40,269 nt of DNA from Pseudolabrys sp. (GCA_022841665.1 JALHRB010000033.1:1-40269); one strand, 5' to 3'. Shown: positions 7,596 through 18,495, counted from the stretch's first letter. The notes: generated from the sequence alone by a model not told the origin. A program made the numbers and translations.

Positions 7596-7880
7596 ATGCG
7601 TAGTCAAAGCGAAACTCAGGCGGAGCACGTCGACCGCGCGTCGCGATTTCGTTTTTACGGCGATCAGTTCCTGTTGAATACCGTTTCCGGAAAATTTTAC
7701 CGTTTGACGCCGACCGCCGCCTTCATCTTGCGTGCGCTGTTGGCCGGCAAGAATAATGACGAACTCGGTGCAATCGTCGAGCAACGCTACGGCGTCGACC
7801 GTCCGCGCGCGGTCCGTGACGTCGAGCTGTTTCTGTCCGAGCTGCGTTCGCTCGGAATTATCGAAAATCCGAGTCATTAA
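7596..7880 (+). CDS. PqqD-like protein (stand-alone RiPP recognition element fold)
   Basis: This 94-residue protein has the PqqD layout. An N-terminal beta hairpin (FRFYGDQFLLNTVSGKFYRL) resembles the strands that bind a leader peptide. A helical part follows with TAAFILRALLAGKNNDELGAIVEQRYGV and a final helix VRDVELFLSELRSLGIIE. PqqD-fold proteins (RiPP recognition elements) hold precursor peptides for modifying enzymes. No PQQ genes are nearby, so this is not PQQ biosynthesis. It starts at ATG 7596 with only a weak ribosome binding site and ends three bases before the ATP-grasp gene, so the two are co-translated. It may instead bind another small partner; that is inference. Confidence 0.8.
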   Translation: MRSQSETQAEHVDRASRFRFYGDQFLLNTVSGKFYRLTPTAAFILRALLAGKNNDELGAIVEQRYGVDRPRAVRDVELFLSELRSLGIIENPSH

Positions 7881-7883
7881 CCA

Positions 7884-8963
7884 ATGACCGACGTCACCGT
7901 CGCGATCACCGGGCTGCACCGCGGTGATAATCCGCAAGCGGGCGCGTCGGTTATCCGCAGCCTGCGCCGTGTCCTGCCGGACATCCGCGTCGTCGGACTT
8001 TCATACGATCCGCTGGAGAGTGCGCTCTACAGCCGCGGGATCGACCGCGTTGACGCCACCTACCTGCTGCCCTTTCCGATGAAGGGGCCGGAAATGCTGC
8101 TCGACCGGCTCACTTACATTCACAGGAAGGAGAAGCTGCGTATCGTTATTCCTTGCCTCGACTCCGAGATTCTCAACTTCATGATGATTTCCCCCGAGCT
8201 CAAGGACATGGGGGTTGCCGCCATGCTGCCGAGCCCGTCCGCGTTCGAGTGGCGGGCCAAGGAAAATCTCGCCGGCTTCTGCCGGCTGCATTCGATCTCG
8301 ACGCCGCGCACGTATGCCGCGCAGGACGTCGCCACCCTGGCGCGTTATGCCGAGGAGATCGGCTATCCCGTCTACGTAAAGGGAAAGTACTACGAGGCCT
8401 GGCTCGTCTATTCGGCGATCGAGCTGGCCGAACGGTTCGACGAGATCGCGCGCGTATGGGGCACGCCCATCCTGGTGCAGGAGGCCTTGTTCGGCGACGA
8501 GTTCGACGTGGTCGGCCTGGCCGACGCTTCCGGCGGCATGGTCGGACACTGCGCGATCCGCAAACTGCTGCGCACCAAGAACGGCAAGGGCTTCGGCGGC
8601 ATCGTCGTCAACGACCCCGAGATCGACCGCACGGCGCGCCGCATTATCAAGGCGCTGCGCTGGACCGGCCCCTTCGAGATCGAGTTTCTCAAGGCGCCCA
8701 ACCGGCCGCACATGCTGTTCGAGATCAATCCGCGCTTTCCCGCCTGGATCGATTTCCCCTCGCAGATCGGCTGCAACCTGCCGCTTCGTCTCTACGAGAC
8801 GCTGCTCGGCAAAAAGCCGAGCAAGCTCGAGGTCTGCGACGCCGGTCAGATGTTCATCCGGCACAGCGTCGACCTGGTGGGCGATATCTCCGAGCTGGCC
8901 AAGCTGTCGAGCGACGGCGAATACGTGGCCGGTTCACTGTCCAAGGTGGAGGCGAGAGCATGA
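7884..8963 (+). CDS. ATP-grasp ligase (CarB-like, unassigned substrate)
   Basis: ATP-grasp enzymes join a carboxylate to an amine or thiol through an acyl phosphate. The 359-residue product has an N-terminal Rossmann-like pre-ATP domain (MTDVTVAITGLHRG). The ATP-grasp core has Lys126 (RAKENLAGFC) and Lys166 (YPVYVKGKYYEA), a hinge at VQEALFGDEFDVV, and metal ligands in FEIEFL (Glu265, Glu267) and FEINPRF (Glu280, Asn282, with Arg284). All core residues expected for activity seem present. It resembles carbamoyl-phosphate-synthase-like and amino-acid ligases, not D-Ala ligase or PurK. Its stop overlaps the next start (ATGA at 8960-8963), indicating tight coupling with the PLP decarboxylase. The likely job is amide formation on an amino acid or peptide. 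Confidence 0.88.
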   Translation: MTDVTVAITGLHRGDNPQAGASVIRSLRRVLPDIRVVGLSYDPLESALYSRGIDRVDATYLLPFPMKGPEMLLDRLTYIHRKEKLRIVIPCLDSEILNFMMISPELKDMGVAAMLPSPSAFEWRAKENLAGFCRLHSISTPRTYAAQDVATLARYAEEIGYPVYVKGKYYEAWLVYSAIELAERFDEIARVWGTPILVQEALFGDEFDVVGLADASGGMVGHCAIRKLLRTKNGKGFGGIVVNDPEIDRTARRIIKALRWTGPFEIEFLKAPNRPHMLFEINPRFPAWIDFPSQIGCNLPLRLYETLLGKKPSKLEVCDAGQMFIRHSVDLVGDISELAKLSSDGEYVAGSLSKVEARA

Positions 8964-10387
8964 GCCCGTACGATTTTCCCACGATCTCGAGCGAGCTCGG
9001 CCGCTCGCCGGAAGCCGCCATCGACCGCAATTACTATTCGCGCGGCGCCTTCGTGCCGCCCTTGCCCGCCATCGACGGCATCGACGTCAACCGGCTGGTG
9101 CGCGAGTTCGGTTCGCCTTTGTTCGTGTTCTCGGAGCGTGACTTGCGCGCCAAGGCGCGCCGCGCCAAGGAAGCCTTCGGCAGCCGCTACAAGAAGAGCG
9201 CCTTCGCCTGGTCCTACAAGACCAACTATCTCAACGCCATCTGCCGGATATTTCATACCGAAGGCTGGCTCGCCGAAGTCGTTTCCGATTTCGAGTACGA
9301 GAAGGCGCGCGCGCTCGGAAATCCCGGCAAGGACATCATCTTCAACGGCCCGCACAAGCCGCGCGCGGTGCTCGAACGCGCGCTCGCCGAAGGCGCGCTG
9401 GTGCATATCGACAATTGGGACGAGCTCAACCTGATCGAGGAGTTGGCGCGCTCGCTGAAGAAGCCGGTCGACGTGGGCATCCGGGTCTGGCTCGACTGCG
9501 GCATTCGCCCGATCTGGACCAAGTTCGGCTTTGCGCTGGCCAATGGCGAGGCCGCGCATGCCGCCGCCCGTGTGATCAAGAACCCGAAGCTCAACCTGCA
9601 CACCATCCACACCCATATCGGCACATATATTCTGGCGCCGGAAGCCTACCGCACGGCGACGCAGAACCTGGTCGCGTTGCGCGAGCAGCTTTTGCTCGAG
9701 CACGATCACCTGGTGCCTTGCCTCAATCTCGGCGGCGGCATTCCGTCCAACAGCCTGCTGCACGGCATGGCCAAGCCGGCGGAGCACGTTATCCACCCGA
9801 TCGAGGACTACGCGGAAGCGATCACGGGCGTGCTCAACAATTTGCCCGAGAATCGGAAGCCTTGGCTGCGCATGGAGATGGGACGGCATTTGGTCGACGA
9901 GGCCGGCTACCTTTTGACCTCGGTCGTCGCCATGAAGGGGCACGACCGCCCGACTCCGACCACGACCGACCTGTCCGCCCGCACCGCCAAGGAGTGGCTG
10001 CTGCTGCAGGAGGATTCCAAGCGCGGCATCGTGGTCGATGTCGGCGTCAATTTCCTCTACACCGCGGCCTGGTTCGAGATCGGCGTCTGGCCGGCGCGGC
10101 TGGTCAACACGCCGGCCATCCCGACGCGCCTCTACGGCAACCTGTGCATGGCGATCGACGTGATCCGCGAGACCGTCGACCTGCCGACGCTCGACGTCGG
10201 CGACGTGCTCACGCTGCATCCGGTCGGCGCCTACAATTTCACGCAGTCGATGCAGTTCATCGACTATCGGCCGGCGGTCGTGCTCATCGCCGACAACGGC
10301 AAACCCGAGCTCATCCGCCGCCGGGAAATACTGGCCGACATCAATGGCCCGGAGCTTCTACCCGCGCGTTTGGCGCGCAAGACGTGA
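8960..10387 (+). CDS. Fold-type III PLP-dependent decarboxylase (LysA/DapDC-like)
   Basis: This 475-residue protein has the alanine-racemase-type barrel followed by a C-terminal beta domain, as in diaminopimelate, ornithine/arginine and carboxynorspermidine decarboxylases. Visible motifs are the PLP lysine Lys87 in WSYKTNYL, TKFGF (187-191), HTHIGT with His219, the glycine loop LNLGGGIP (255-262), EMGRH (306-310, normally EPGR), the C-terminal Cys396 in GNLCMAID, and GAYNF with Tyr425. A 50-residue N-terminal extension precedes the barrel. It is not an obvious housekeeping LysA because of its divergence and operon context. It starts at ATG 8960, overlapping the ATP-grasp stop. The substrate is unknown; an amino acid or its ligated derivative is the natural guess. 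Confidence 0.88.
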   Translation: MSPYDFPTISSELGRSPEAAIDRNYYSRGAFVPPLPAIDGIDVNRLVREFGSPLFVFSERDLRAKARRAKEAFGSRYKKSAFAWSYKTNYLNAICRIFHTEGWLAEVVSDFEYEKARALGNPGKDIIFNGPHKPRAVLERALAEGALVHIDNWDELNLIEELARSLKKPVDVGIRVWLDCGIRPIWTKFGFALANGEAAHAAARVIKNPKLNLHTIHTHIGTYILAPEAYRTATQNLVALREQLLLEHDHLVPCLNLGGGIPSNSLLHGMAKPAEHVIHPIEDYAEAITGVLNNLPENRKPWLRMEMGRHLVDEAGYLLTSVVAMKGHDRPTPTTTDLSARTAKEWLLLQEDSKRGIVVDVGVNFLYTAAWFEIGVWPARLVNTPAIPTRLYGNLCMAIDVIRETVDLPTLDVGDVLTLHPVGAYNFTQSMQFIDYRPAVVLIADNGKPELIRRREILADINGPELLPARLARKT

Positions 10388-10432
10388 CCGGCGCCGCGCC
10401 AGGGAGGCCGTCCTCTTTCCGGAGCGCGTAAC

Positions 10433-12607
10433 ATGGTTCGCCTGCGCTTTCTTGCCCTCGCTCTCGGCAACCCGTTCATGATCAAGTCGCCGTGGATCGC
10501 CGGCCTGCTCTGGCTGGCGCTTCTGCGCGACATCCGCTTTCCGATCTTCGCCTTCATTGGCCTGGTGGTGGCTGAGGGGGTCGCCTGGGCCCTCGGCACC
10601 GGCGAGAAGGTGAAGCGGGAAGGGGCCCTGCGCGCCAATGCGATCTTCGCCTCGCTCGCGGTGGCTTGGCTGACAACGGGCAGCGACGCTACCCTGGAAG
10701 TCCAGCTCGCCGTCGAAATCTGCGCTGCCATCGCCGCCGCGCTGATCGCCGCCGCCTTCGTGCGCGGCCTGCGCGACACCATCCTGCCGCCGCTCGGCTG
10801 GGGCTTCTGCTTAGTCGCCGGTTTCCTGATCACGTTGTTCTCCGCCTGGACGCATACCGCGCTGTCGGAGACGCTCGACTGGCCGCGGCCGCTCGACGCG
10901 CTCGGCTGGGTGGAGTCGTTCTTCCGCTCGCTCGGCATGCTGCTGTTCCTGCCCAAGGTGGAGTCGGGCGTGCTGGTGGCGCTCGCCATCCTGCTCTGGT
11001 CGCGGTTGATGCTGCTGACCGGCATCGTCGGCTGGATCGGCGGCATCGCACTCGGCCTCGCGCTCGAGCGCATGGGGCTCAATTACCAGTGGCTACTGGC
11101 CGCGCATAATTACTTTCTCGCCGGCATGGTGCTCGCTTCGGTGTTGTTCCTGCCCGGCCGCGGCACCGTCTTCATCGCGCTCGCCGCCGGCATCGCCGCC
11201 TCGGCGCTGTCCGCCTATTTCCAGTATCTTTTTCCCGGCTCGGCTTACGCCTTCCTGCCGATACCGGCGATGCTGTCGATCTGGCTCGGCGTCGGCGCGC
11301 TGCTGCTGCGCGACGACAGCGGCTATTTCCGCCGCAATATGGCGGCCGACATCCCGCCGGAGATCGCGTGGTGGAATGCAGCCTACTGGAGCGAGCGCTT
11401 CGGCGTGAACGAGCCGCTGCTCGGCGTTCCGCTCGCGGGGCCGGTGCAGCTCACGCAAGGTTTCGACGGGCTGCTCAGCCATGTCGGCCGCTGGCGCCAC
11501 GCGCTCGATTTTCAGCGCCCGGTGCCGGCGGGGCCGGCCGCTGCGGCGGCGGGCACGATCTGGGAAGCGCCGGTTTACGCGCCGGCCGGCGGCATCGTCG
11601 AGCGCACGCGCGCCGACGTCGCCGACAATCCGCTCGGCATCTCCAACTTCGCCGATATGTGGGGCAACTACGTCATCATCCGCCTCGACCGCGGCGGCTG
11701 GGCGCTGCTCGCGCATTTCCGGCAGGGCACCGTGGCGGTGGCTACCGGCATGCGGGTCGAGCCCGGCACTTATCTAGGCCTCGCCGGCAATTCAGGCCGC
11801 TCGCCCGCGCCGCACTTGCATATGCACGCGCAGTCCTCGTCCGAGGTGAGCGCCTCGACGCAACCGTTTCGCCTGGCGAACTTCCTCTCCGCCGTCGGAC
11901 CGGCGCCGCCGCCGGCTTTCACGCGCTGGAACGCCGCGGCGGTGCCGGCGGTCGGATCGGTGGTCGAGGCTGCGCGCTTCAATCCAACGGTGCACCGCGC
12001 CGTCACCAGCGTGGCGCCGGGCACCACGGTGTGGCGGGTCGAAACCGAAGGCACCATCCCGCGCCAGTACCGCGGCTATCACACCGGATCGGCGGTGCGT
12101 GTGCGCATCTTCATCGACGAATTCGGCCGCCATGTTTTCAAGTCGCATAACAACGGCGCGCTGATCGCGGCGGCCGATACCGATGCCTGGCGGCTGGTGG
12201 AATTGCGCAGCGTCGGCTGCCCGCTGCTGAAGCTGATCGCCTTCGGCACGCCGTCGATCCCTTATGCCGCCCACACGACGATGGACTGGATCGAACCGGC
12301 CCCGCTGCTGCAGACCGGCCCCGACGGCTGGTTCTCGCTGTTGATCTCGCCCTACCGCACGCACCCGTTTTCATATCTCATGTGCACTTGCACGGCGGTG
12401 CCGGACGACTTCAGCCCCACGCTGACGATCGAGGCCAAGCCGGTCATTCCGCGCCGCGGCGTTCCGGCAAAGGTCGTCTGCCACCTCGAGATCCTACGCG
12501 GGCCGGTGAAAGTCGAGGCCGTGTTCGACGACGGCAAAATTACTTTCAGTATGTTTTCATTCGAACCGGGCCTCCCGTTTGAGCGGCGCGACAAGCGGCG
12601 CAGCTGA
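10433..12607 (+). CDS. Urea-channel-like 10-TM protein fused to an M23 metallopeptidase domain
   Basis: The 724-residue product has two parts. Residues 1-295 contain about ten transmembrane helices in two similar halves. SPWIAGLLWLALL, LRANAIFASLAVAWL and LPPLGWGFCLVAGFL in the first half correspond to SGVLVALAILLW, HNYFLAGMVLASVLF and YAFLPIPAMLSIWLG in the second. This is the pseudo-twofold pattern of urea transporters. Residues 340-490 form an M23 (LytM-like) peptidase with RWRHALDF (His356, Asp359) and SPAPHLHMH (His461, His463), the zinc ligands. The remaining 230 residues are beta-rich. Ribosome binding site GGAG is at 10421-10424. It follows the PLP gene by 45 bases. M23 domains cut peptidoglycan cross-links or other peptides outside the cytoplasm, so the operon may export and process a product. 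Confidence 0.8.
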   Translation: MVRLRFLALALGNPFMIKSPWIAGLLWLALLRDIRFPIFAFIGLVVAEGVAWALGTGEKVKREGALRANAIFASLAVAWLTTGSDATLEVQLAVEICAAIAAALIAAAFVRGLRDTILPPLGWGFCLVAGFLITLFSAWTHTALSETLDWPRPLDALGWVESFFRSLGMLLFLPKVESGVLVALAILLWSRLMLLTGIVGWIGGIALGLALERMGLNYQWLLAAHNYFLAGMVLASVLFLPGRGTVFIALAAGIAASALSAYFQYLFPGSAYAFLPIPAMLSIWLGVGALLLRDDSGYFRRNMAADIPPEIAWWNAAYWSERFGVNEPLLGVPLAGPVQLTQGFDGLLSHVGRWRHALDFQRPVPAGPAAAAAGTIWEAPVYAPAGGIVERTRADVADNPLGISNFADMWGNYVIIRLDRGGWALLAHFRQGTVAVATGMRVEPGTYLGLAGNSGRSPAPHLHMHAQSSSEVSASTQPFRLANFLSAVGPAPPPAFTRWNAAAVPAVGSVVEAARFNPTVHRAVTSVAPGTTVWRVETEGTIPRQYRGYHTGSAVRVRIFIDEFGRHVFKSHNNGALIAAADTDAWRLVELRSVGCPLLKLIAFGTPSIPYAAHTTMDWIEPAPLLQTGPDGWFSLLISPYRTHPFSYLMCTCTAVPDDFSPTLTIEAKPVIPRRGVPAKVVCHLEILRGPVKVEAVFDDGKITFSMFSFEPGLPFERRDKRRS

Positions 12608-12622
12608 GCCGGCTTGTCGCGC
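12586..12622 (+). terminator. Hairpin across the stop codon of the M23 fusion gene
   Basis: GCGCGACAAGC (12586-12596) and GCTTGTCGCGC (12612-12622) pair perfectly. The stem can continue inward through CGGC/GCCG with one bulge. The stop codon TGA (12605-12607) lies in the hairpin. No T-tract follows, so this may be a factor-dependent end or an mRNA stabiliser. Confidence 0.55.
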
Positions 12623-12931
12623 GCACGATGTCCACATCTATAAATTAACGGCGCGTTCAACACGCAAACGCGTGCGCGCATCGCCGGGATGATTCGCGGT
12701 CTTTCATGCTGCGCGCCAATGCGAATTTGTTTTTGCGCGGGTGTGCGGCCCGGCGCGCTGCGGAAGCAAAATTGAAAAGTGGTATTACAATTATACCGAG
12801 CGATACGGCCACCACTTATCGCGTCGATTGAATGCCCCCACACCCACGCCTAGCGTTTTTGCGTGCGATTCGTGTCGCACATCGCTTCGGAATGCAGCGC
12901 GAACACGTCTCAAACATTTGGGTGGGTTCGA
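12623..12931 (+). other. Intergenic region upstream of the BcsS-like gene
   Basis: This roughly 310-base region marks the end of the PqqD-like operon. It holds an AT-rich patch at about 12765-12800, including GGTATTACAATTATACC (12781-12797; arms GGTAT and ATACC), a possible promoter or operator for the downstream gene. No well-spaced -35/-10 pair could be assigned, and no coding sequence was seen. Confidence 0.4.
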
Positions 12932-13735
12932 ATGGCGTCCAATCAAAACCGGACTGGATTTGTTGCGCGGTGCGTCAGGGTCGCGCGCGCCGCGGCCTGC
13001 GCCGTCTGCGCTGTGGCCGCGCCCGTCGCCGCCCACGCCGCCGACACGGCGGTGAAGGCGAGGCCCCCCCCGGCGGCGCCCGTCAAGATCTACAGCACGG
13101 TGCTGTTCGGCGGCTTCGACTACCGCAAGGACAGCTACTACGGCTACGGCGGCATCGTCGCCGCGTTGAACGGCAACATCGCCACCGACGGCTTCCTGGT
13201 GCGCGCGATGGGTCTCTACAATCCCTACAGCTACACCTCGACCGCGGTGGCCGGCGGCATTGTCGACGGCAAGATGAGCGCCGGCGAAGCGATGATCGGC
13301 TACCAGAAATATTTCCCGGGCGTGACCGCGCGGCTGTTCGTAGGCGTGGACTACGAACATCACAAGCTGTCGCCGAGCAATCCGCTCGATCGCAACGAAG
13401 GCACGCACTGGGGCGTGCATGCGCGCGGCGAACTGGAAGCGCCGTATCTCTCGCAGTGGTACTATAACCTCCATGGCAGCTACGGCTCCGCTACCCAGCG
13501 CTATTGGGTGCGCGGCCGCGTCGGCTATAATTTCGCCGGCGTCATTGTCGGCCCCGAGGGCCTCGCCACCGGCAACTGGGTCTCGAACGAACAGCGCGTC
13601 GGCGGCTTCCTGATGTTCAGGAGCCCGCAACTGGCGCCCTTCGAAGTGTCGTTCTCGGGCGGCTATTCGCAAACCGACGATATCCGCGGCGGCAAGAGCG
13701 GCTACGGGACGGTCGAGCTTTCGGTGGCGTTCTGA
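12932..13735 (+). CDS. bcsS: BcsS-like outer-membrane beta-barrel protein
   Basis: The 267-residue product begins MASNQNRTGF, with a basic stretch and a signal peptide ending VAAPVAAHAAD (cleavage near residue 38). The mature part alternates short polar turns with aromatic beta strands (VLFGGFDYRKDSYYGYGG, NLHGSYGSATQRYWVRGRVGYNF) and ends in SVAF with a terminal Phe, as in outer-membrane barrels. The pattern matches BcsS, found near cellulose genes in alphaproteobacteria, but no bcsA/bcsB genes are in the window, so the role is open. The frame is open from 12863; ATG 12932 is chosen because it gives a normal signal peptide. Confidence 0.6.
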   Translation: MASNQNRTGFVARCVRVARAAACAVCAVAAPVAAHAADTAVKARPPPAAPVKIYSTVLFGGFDYRKDSYYGYGGIVAALNGNIATDGFLVRAMGLYNPYSYTSTAVAGGIVDGKMSAGEAMIGYQKYFPGVTARLFVGVDYEHHKLSPSNPLDRNEGTHWGVHARGELEAPYLSQWYYNLHGSYGSATQRYWVRGRVGYNFAGVIVGPEGLATGNWVSNEQRVGGFLMFRSPQLAPFEVSFSGGYSQTDDIRGGKSGYGTVELSVAF

Positions 13736-13777
13736 ACGCGTGAACTCGTGCCAATGCTGGGCGCGGAGGGCAGGGCG

Positions 13778-15361
13778 ATGCGCTACGGCGGCAAGCTTCG
13801 GTGCTTCGGCTTCGTCATCGCGACGGCAATGCTGCTCGTGGCCACGCCGGCGCAAGCGCAAAGGCCGCCCGCGGGCGGCCAATCGGTCCTGCGCGTCGTG
13901 CCGCATGCCAATCTTACGCTGCTCGATCCGACCTGGACGTCGATCTACATCACCCGCAACCACGGCTACATGATCTACGACACGCTCTTCGCCGTCGACG
14001 CGGAGGGTAGGCCGAAGCCGCAGATGGTCGATAGCTGGACCACGTCGCCGGACGGCATGACCTGGACCTTCAAGCTGCGCGACGGCTTGAGGTGGCACGA
14101 TGGCGCGGCCGTCACCGCGGAGGACTGCGTCGCTTCGCTCAAGCGCTGGGGCAAGCGCTCGGGCGTCGGCCAGCAACTGTTCGACGAGATCGCGGACATT
14201 TCAGCGAGCGATGCCAAGACCATCGCGATGACGCTCAAGCGCCCTTACGCCTACGTGCTGGACGCGCTCGCCACCCTGTCGTCCTACGTGCCCTTCATGC
14301 TGCCGAAACGGCTGGCCGAGATCGACCCTGCCAAGCCGGTCGAGGAGCAGATCGGCTCCGGGCCTTTCATCTTCAAGAAGGACGAATTCGTTCCCGGCGA
14401 ACGCGCCGTCTATATCAAGAACACCGCTTACGTGCCGCGTTCCGAGCCGCCGTCCTGGGCGGCCGGAGCCAAGCTGGCCAAGGTCGATCGCGTGACCTGG
14501 ACGCGCTACCCCAGCCAGGAGAAGGCGATCGAGGCGCTCATCGCCAACCGCGTCGACTACATCGAGGAGATCGCCCCGCGCTTCGTGCCACGCCTGGAGC
14601 GGCGCGCCGACATCGTGATCGGCAAGACCGGCCCGGAGCCCTTCGTCGGCATGGCGCGCTTCAACCACCTGGTGCCGCCGTTCAACCGGCCGGAGGTCCG
14701 CCGCGCCGTGATGATGGCGATGAACCAGACCGACTACATGAACGCGGCCATCGGCGTGCAAAGATACTGGAACACCTGCTACTCGGTCTTCACCTGCAAG
14801 AGCCCGTACGCGAACGAAGCCGGCAGCGACTTCCTCAAGAACGGCACCATGGCGGCGGCCAAGGCCGCGCTCGACGCCGCCTATGACGGCACGCCCGTCG
14901 TGCTGCTGAACGCCGTCGACATTCCGGTAGTCGCCGCCTTCAATCGCGTCACCGCCGACAAACTGCGCCAGCTCGGCATCACGGTGGTGATGCGCAACAC
15001 GACCTGGGCCGAGATGACGCTCAAGCGCGCCGACCGCAGCGGCTGGAACATTTTCCACACCTTCTGGTCGGGCGTCGACCTCGGCAACCCGGCGCACATC
15101 GCCTATTCGGGCGATCCGGTGAACGGCTGGTTCGGCTGGCCGGACGACAAAGAGCTGGAGGACTTGCGCGCGCGCTTTGCCGTCGAGCCCAGCGCGGACG
15201 AGCGCAAGAAGCTCGCCGCCCGCATCCAGGAGCGCATCTGGGCGGTCGGCGCGTCGGCCTATCTCGGCGAGTTCCACCTGCCGGTGGCCTTCCGCAAGGC
15301 GGTCGAGGGCGCCATCGTCGCGCCGGTGCAGTTCTACTGGAACATGTCGATCAGGCGGTAG
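13778..15361 (+). CDS. ABC transporter substrate-binding protein, family 5 (oligopeptide/dipeptide type)
   Basis: The 527-residue product starts at ATG 13778, which has GGAGG at 13765-13769; upstream in-frame starts at 13748 (GTG) and 13754 lack one. A signal peptide ends ATPAQAQ. The mature protein has the family 5 layout: LRVVPHANLTLLDPTWT, YDTLFAVDAEGRPKPQMVDSW, LRDGLRWHDGAAVTAEDCV, and FNRPEVRRAVMMAMNQTDY. Such proteins bind peptides, nickel chelates or sugars in the periplasm for an ABC importer. No permease or ATPase gene is adjacent, so its partner must be elsewhere. It follows the BcsS-like gene by 42 bases and may share its transcript. Confidence 0.9.
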   Translation: MRYGGKLRCFGFVIATAMLLVATPAQAQRPPAGGQSVLRVVPHANLTLLDPTWTSIYITRNHGYMIYDTLFAVDAEGRPKPQMVDSWTTSPDGMTWTFKLRDGLRWHDGAAVTAEDCVASLKRWGKRSGVGQQLFDEIADISASDAKTIAMTLKRPYAYVLDALATLSSYVPFMLPKRLAEIDPAKPVEEQIGSGPFIFKKDEFVPGERAVYIKNTAYVPRSEPPSWAAGAKLAKVDRVTWTRYPSQEKAIEALIANRVDYIEEIAPRFVPRLERRADIVIGKTGPEPFVGMARFNHLVPPFNRPEVRRAVMMAMNQTDYMNAAIGVQRYWNTCYSVFTCKSPYANEAGSDFLKNGTMAAAKAALDAAYDGTPVVLLNAVDIPVVAAFNRVTADKLRQLGITVVMRNTTWAEMTLKRADRSGWNIFHTFWSGVDLGNPAHIAYSGDPVNGWFGWPDDKELEDLRARFAVEPSADERKKLAARIQERIWAVGASAYLGEFHLPVAFRKAVEGAIVAPVQFYWNMSIRR

Positions 15362-15378
15362 GCTGGCGAAACAGAAAC

Positions 15379-15412
15379 GCCGCGCCGGTCTCTTCGGTGA
15401 GATCGGCGCGGC
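15379..15412 (-). terminator. Terminator between the substrate-binding protein gene and lon
   Basis: GCCGCGCCG (15379-15387) pairs with CGGCGCGGC (15404-15412). The stem extends inward through five more pairs (one G-U) to a TTCGGT loop. On the minus strand it is followed by TTTCTGTTTC, so it fits lon best; it may also act weakly on the convergent gene. Confidence 0.7.
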
Positions 15413-15433
15413 GCGTGCTTTGTCGCTTGCGCG

Positions 15434-17896
<2,463 letters not shown>

Positions 17897-18304
17897 TTAG
17901 TACCCCACTTTCTGAAGGGTGATGACCAGGCATCCGTCCGCCATCGCGCGCCGCACCGACGCATAGCGCCCGGCCGGCAAAGGCACGCGCCGCTCGAAGC
18001 GGCCTTGCGGCAGCTCGAGCCGGTGGATCACCGCGGTGCGCAAGCTGGCCGGCAGCACCCGGCTGCCCGCCACGACCAGATCGGCGCCGTCGATTGCGGC
18101 CTCGACCCGTTCGGGGTCGACGCCCGGCAGCGCCATCAGCACTTGCACCTCGCGCTCCGTCTCCAGCACGTCGACCGGCGGCTCCCAGGCCGGAAGCCGC
18201 GAAACCGCGCGCGCCGGCCGGAAGAACGCGCGATGCATGCGCTCGGCGCGGGCCAGCATTTCGCAGGCCTCCGACCACATCCAGTCGTTGGAGACGTTCG
18301 CCAT
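17897..18304 (-). CDS. Hsp20/alpha-crystallin family small heat-shock protein
   Basis: This 135-residue protein holds unfolding proteins in a refoldable state. It has a short N-terminus, then the alpha-crystallin domain from about residue 42 (PPVDVLETEREVQVLMALPGV, VEAAIDGADLVVAGSR, LPQGRFERRVPLPAGRY). It ends with ADGCLVITLQKVGY, a variant of the usual NGVLTITLPK signature. The C-terminal I-x-I tail used for oligomer assembly is missing, so its oligomer may be small. The start ATG 18304 is preceded by AAAGGTG. It is the first gene of an hsp20-lon operon and has an RNA hairpin over its ribosome binding site. Confidence 0.85.
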   Translation of the reverse strand: MANVSNDWMWSEACEMLARAERMHRAFFRPARAVSRLPAWEPPVDVLETEREVQVLMALPGVDPERVEAAIDGADLVVAGSRVLPASLRTAVIHRLELPQGRFERRVPLPAGRYASVRRAMADGCLVITLQKVGY

Positions 18305-18308
18305 CGAT

Positions 18309-18345
18309 CACCTTTCCGCCTTCATTTGATAGCGGGCGGCGGAAA
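18309..18345 (-). promoter_or_regulatory. Hairpin over the hsp20 ribosome binding site (possible RNA thermometer)
   Basis: On the minus strand, TTTCCGCC (18345-18338) is the inverse complement of GGCGGAAA (18320-18313), giving an 8-bp stem with a 17-base loop. The 3' arm overlaps the GGAAAGG that serves as ribosome binding site for ATG 18304. Melting on heating would free it. It resembles ROSE-type control in principle, but the ROSE sequence itself is not seen. Confidence 0.4.
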
Positions 18346-18495
18346 TTCAATGACGGGCGGGACAGGGCCGCGGTTCGCGGCCGGGTGGTACGCGGAGAGG
18401 GCGTGAATAGCGGGCAAAACCGCACAATCGCCACGAACCCTTCAGCGGGGTGTCGCATTGCCAGGATGGGGGTGCGGGAACGAAAGGATCGAGTC

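Noticed and set aside
7423-7677. 84-codon frame upstream of the PqqD-like gene, considered as a precursor peptide
   Set aside because: No ribosome binding site, it runs 82 bases into the PqqD-like gene in another frame, and it shows no leader/core pattern.
7596-7880. Assignment as PqqD of PQQ biosynthesis
   Set aside because: No pqqA, pqqB, pqqC or pqqE gene is adjacent; only the fold is shared.
8960-10387. Assignment of the PLP enzyme as housekeeping LysA
   Set aside because: It has the fold and catalytic residues, but EMGR replaces EPGR, there is a long N-terminal extension, and the operon is not a lysine pathway.
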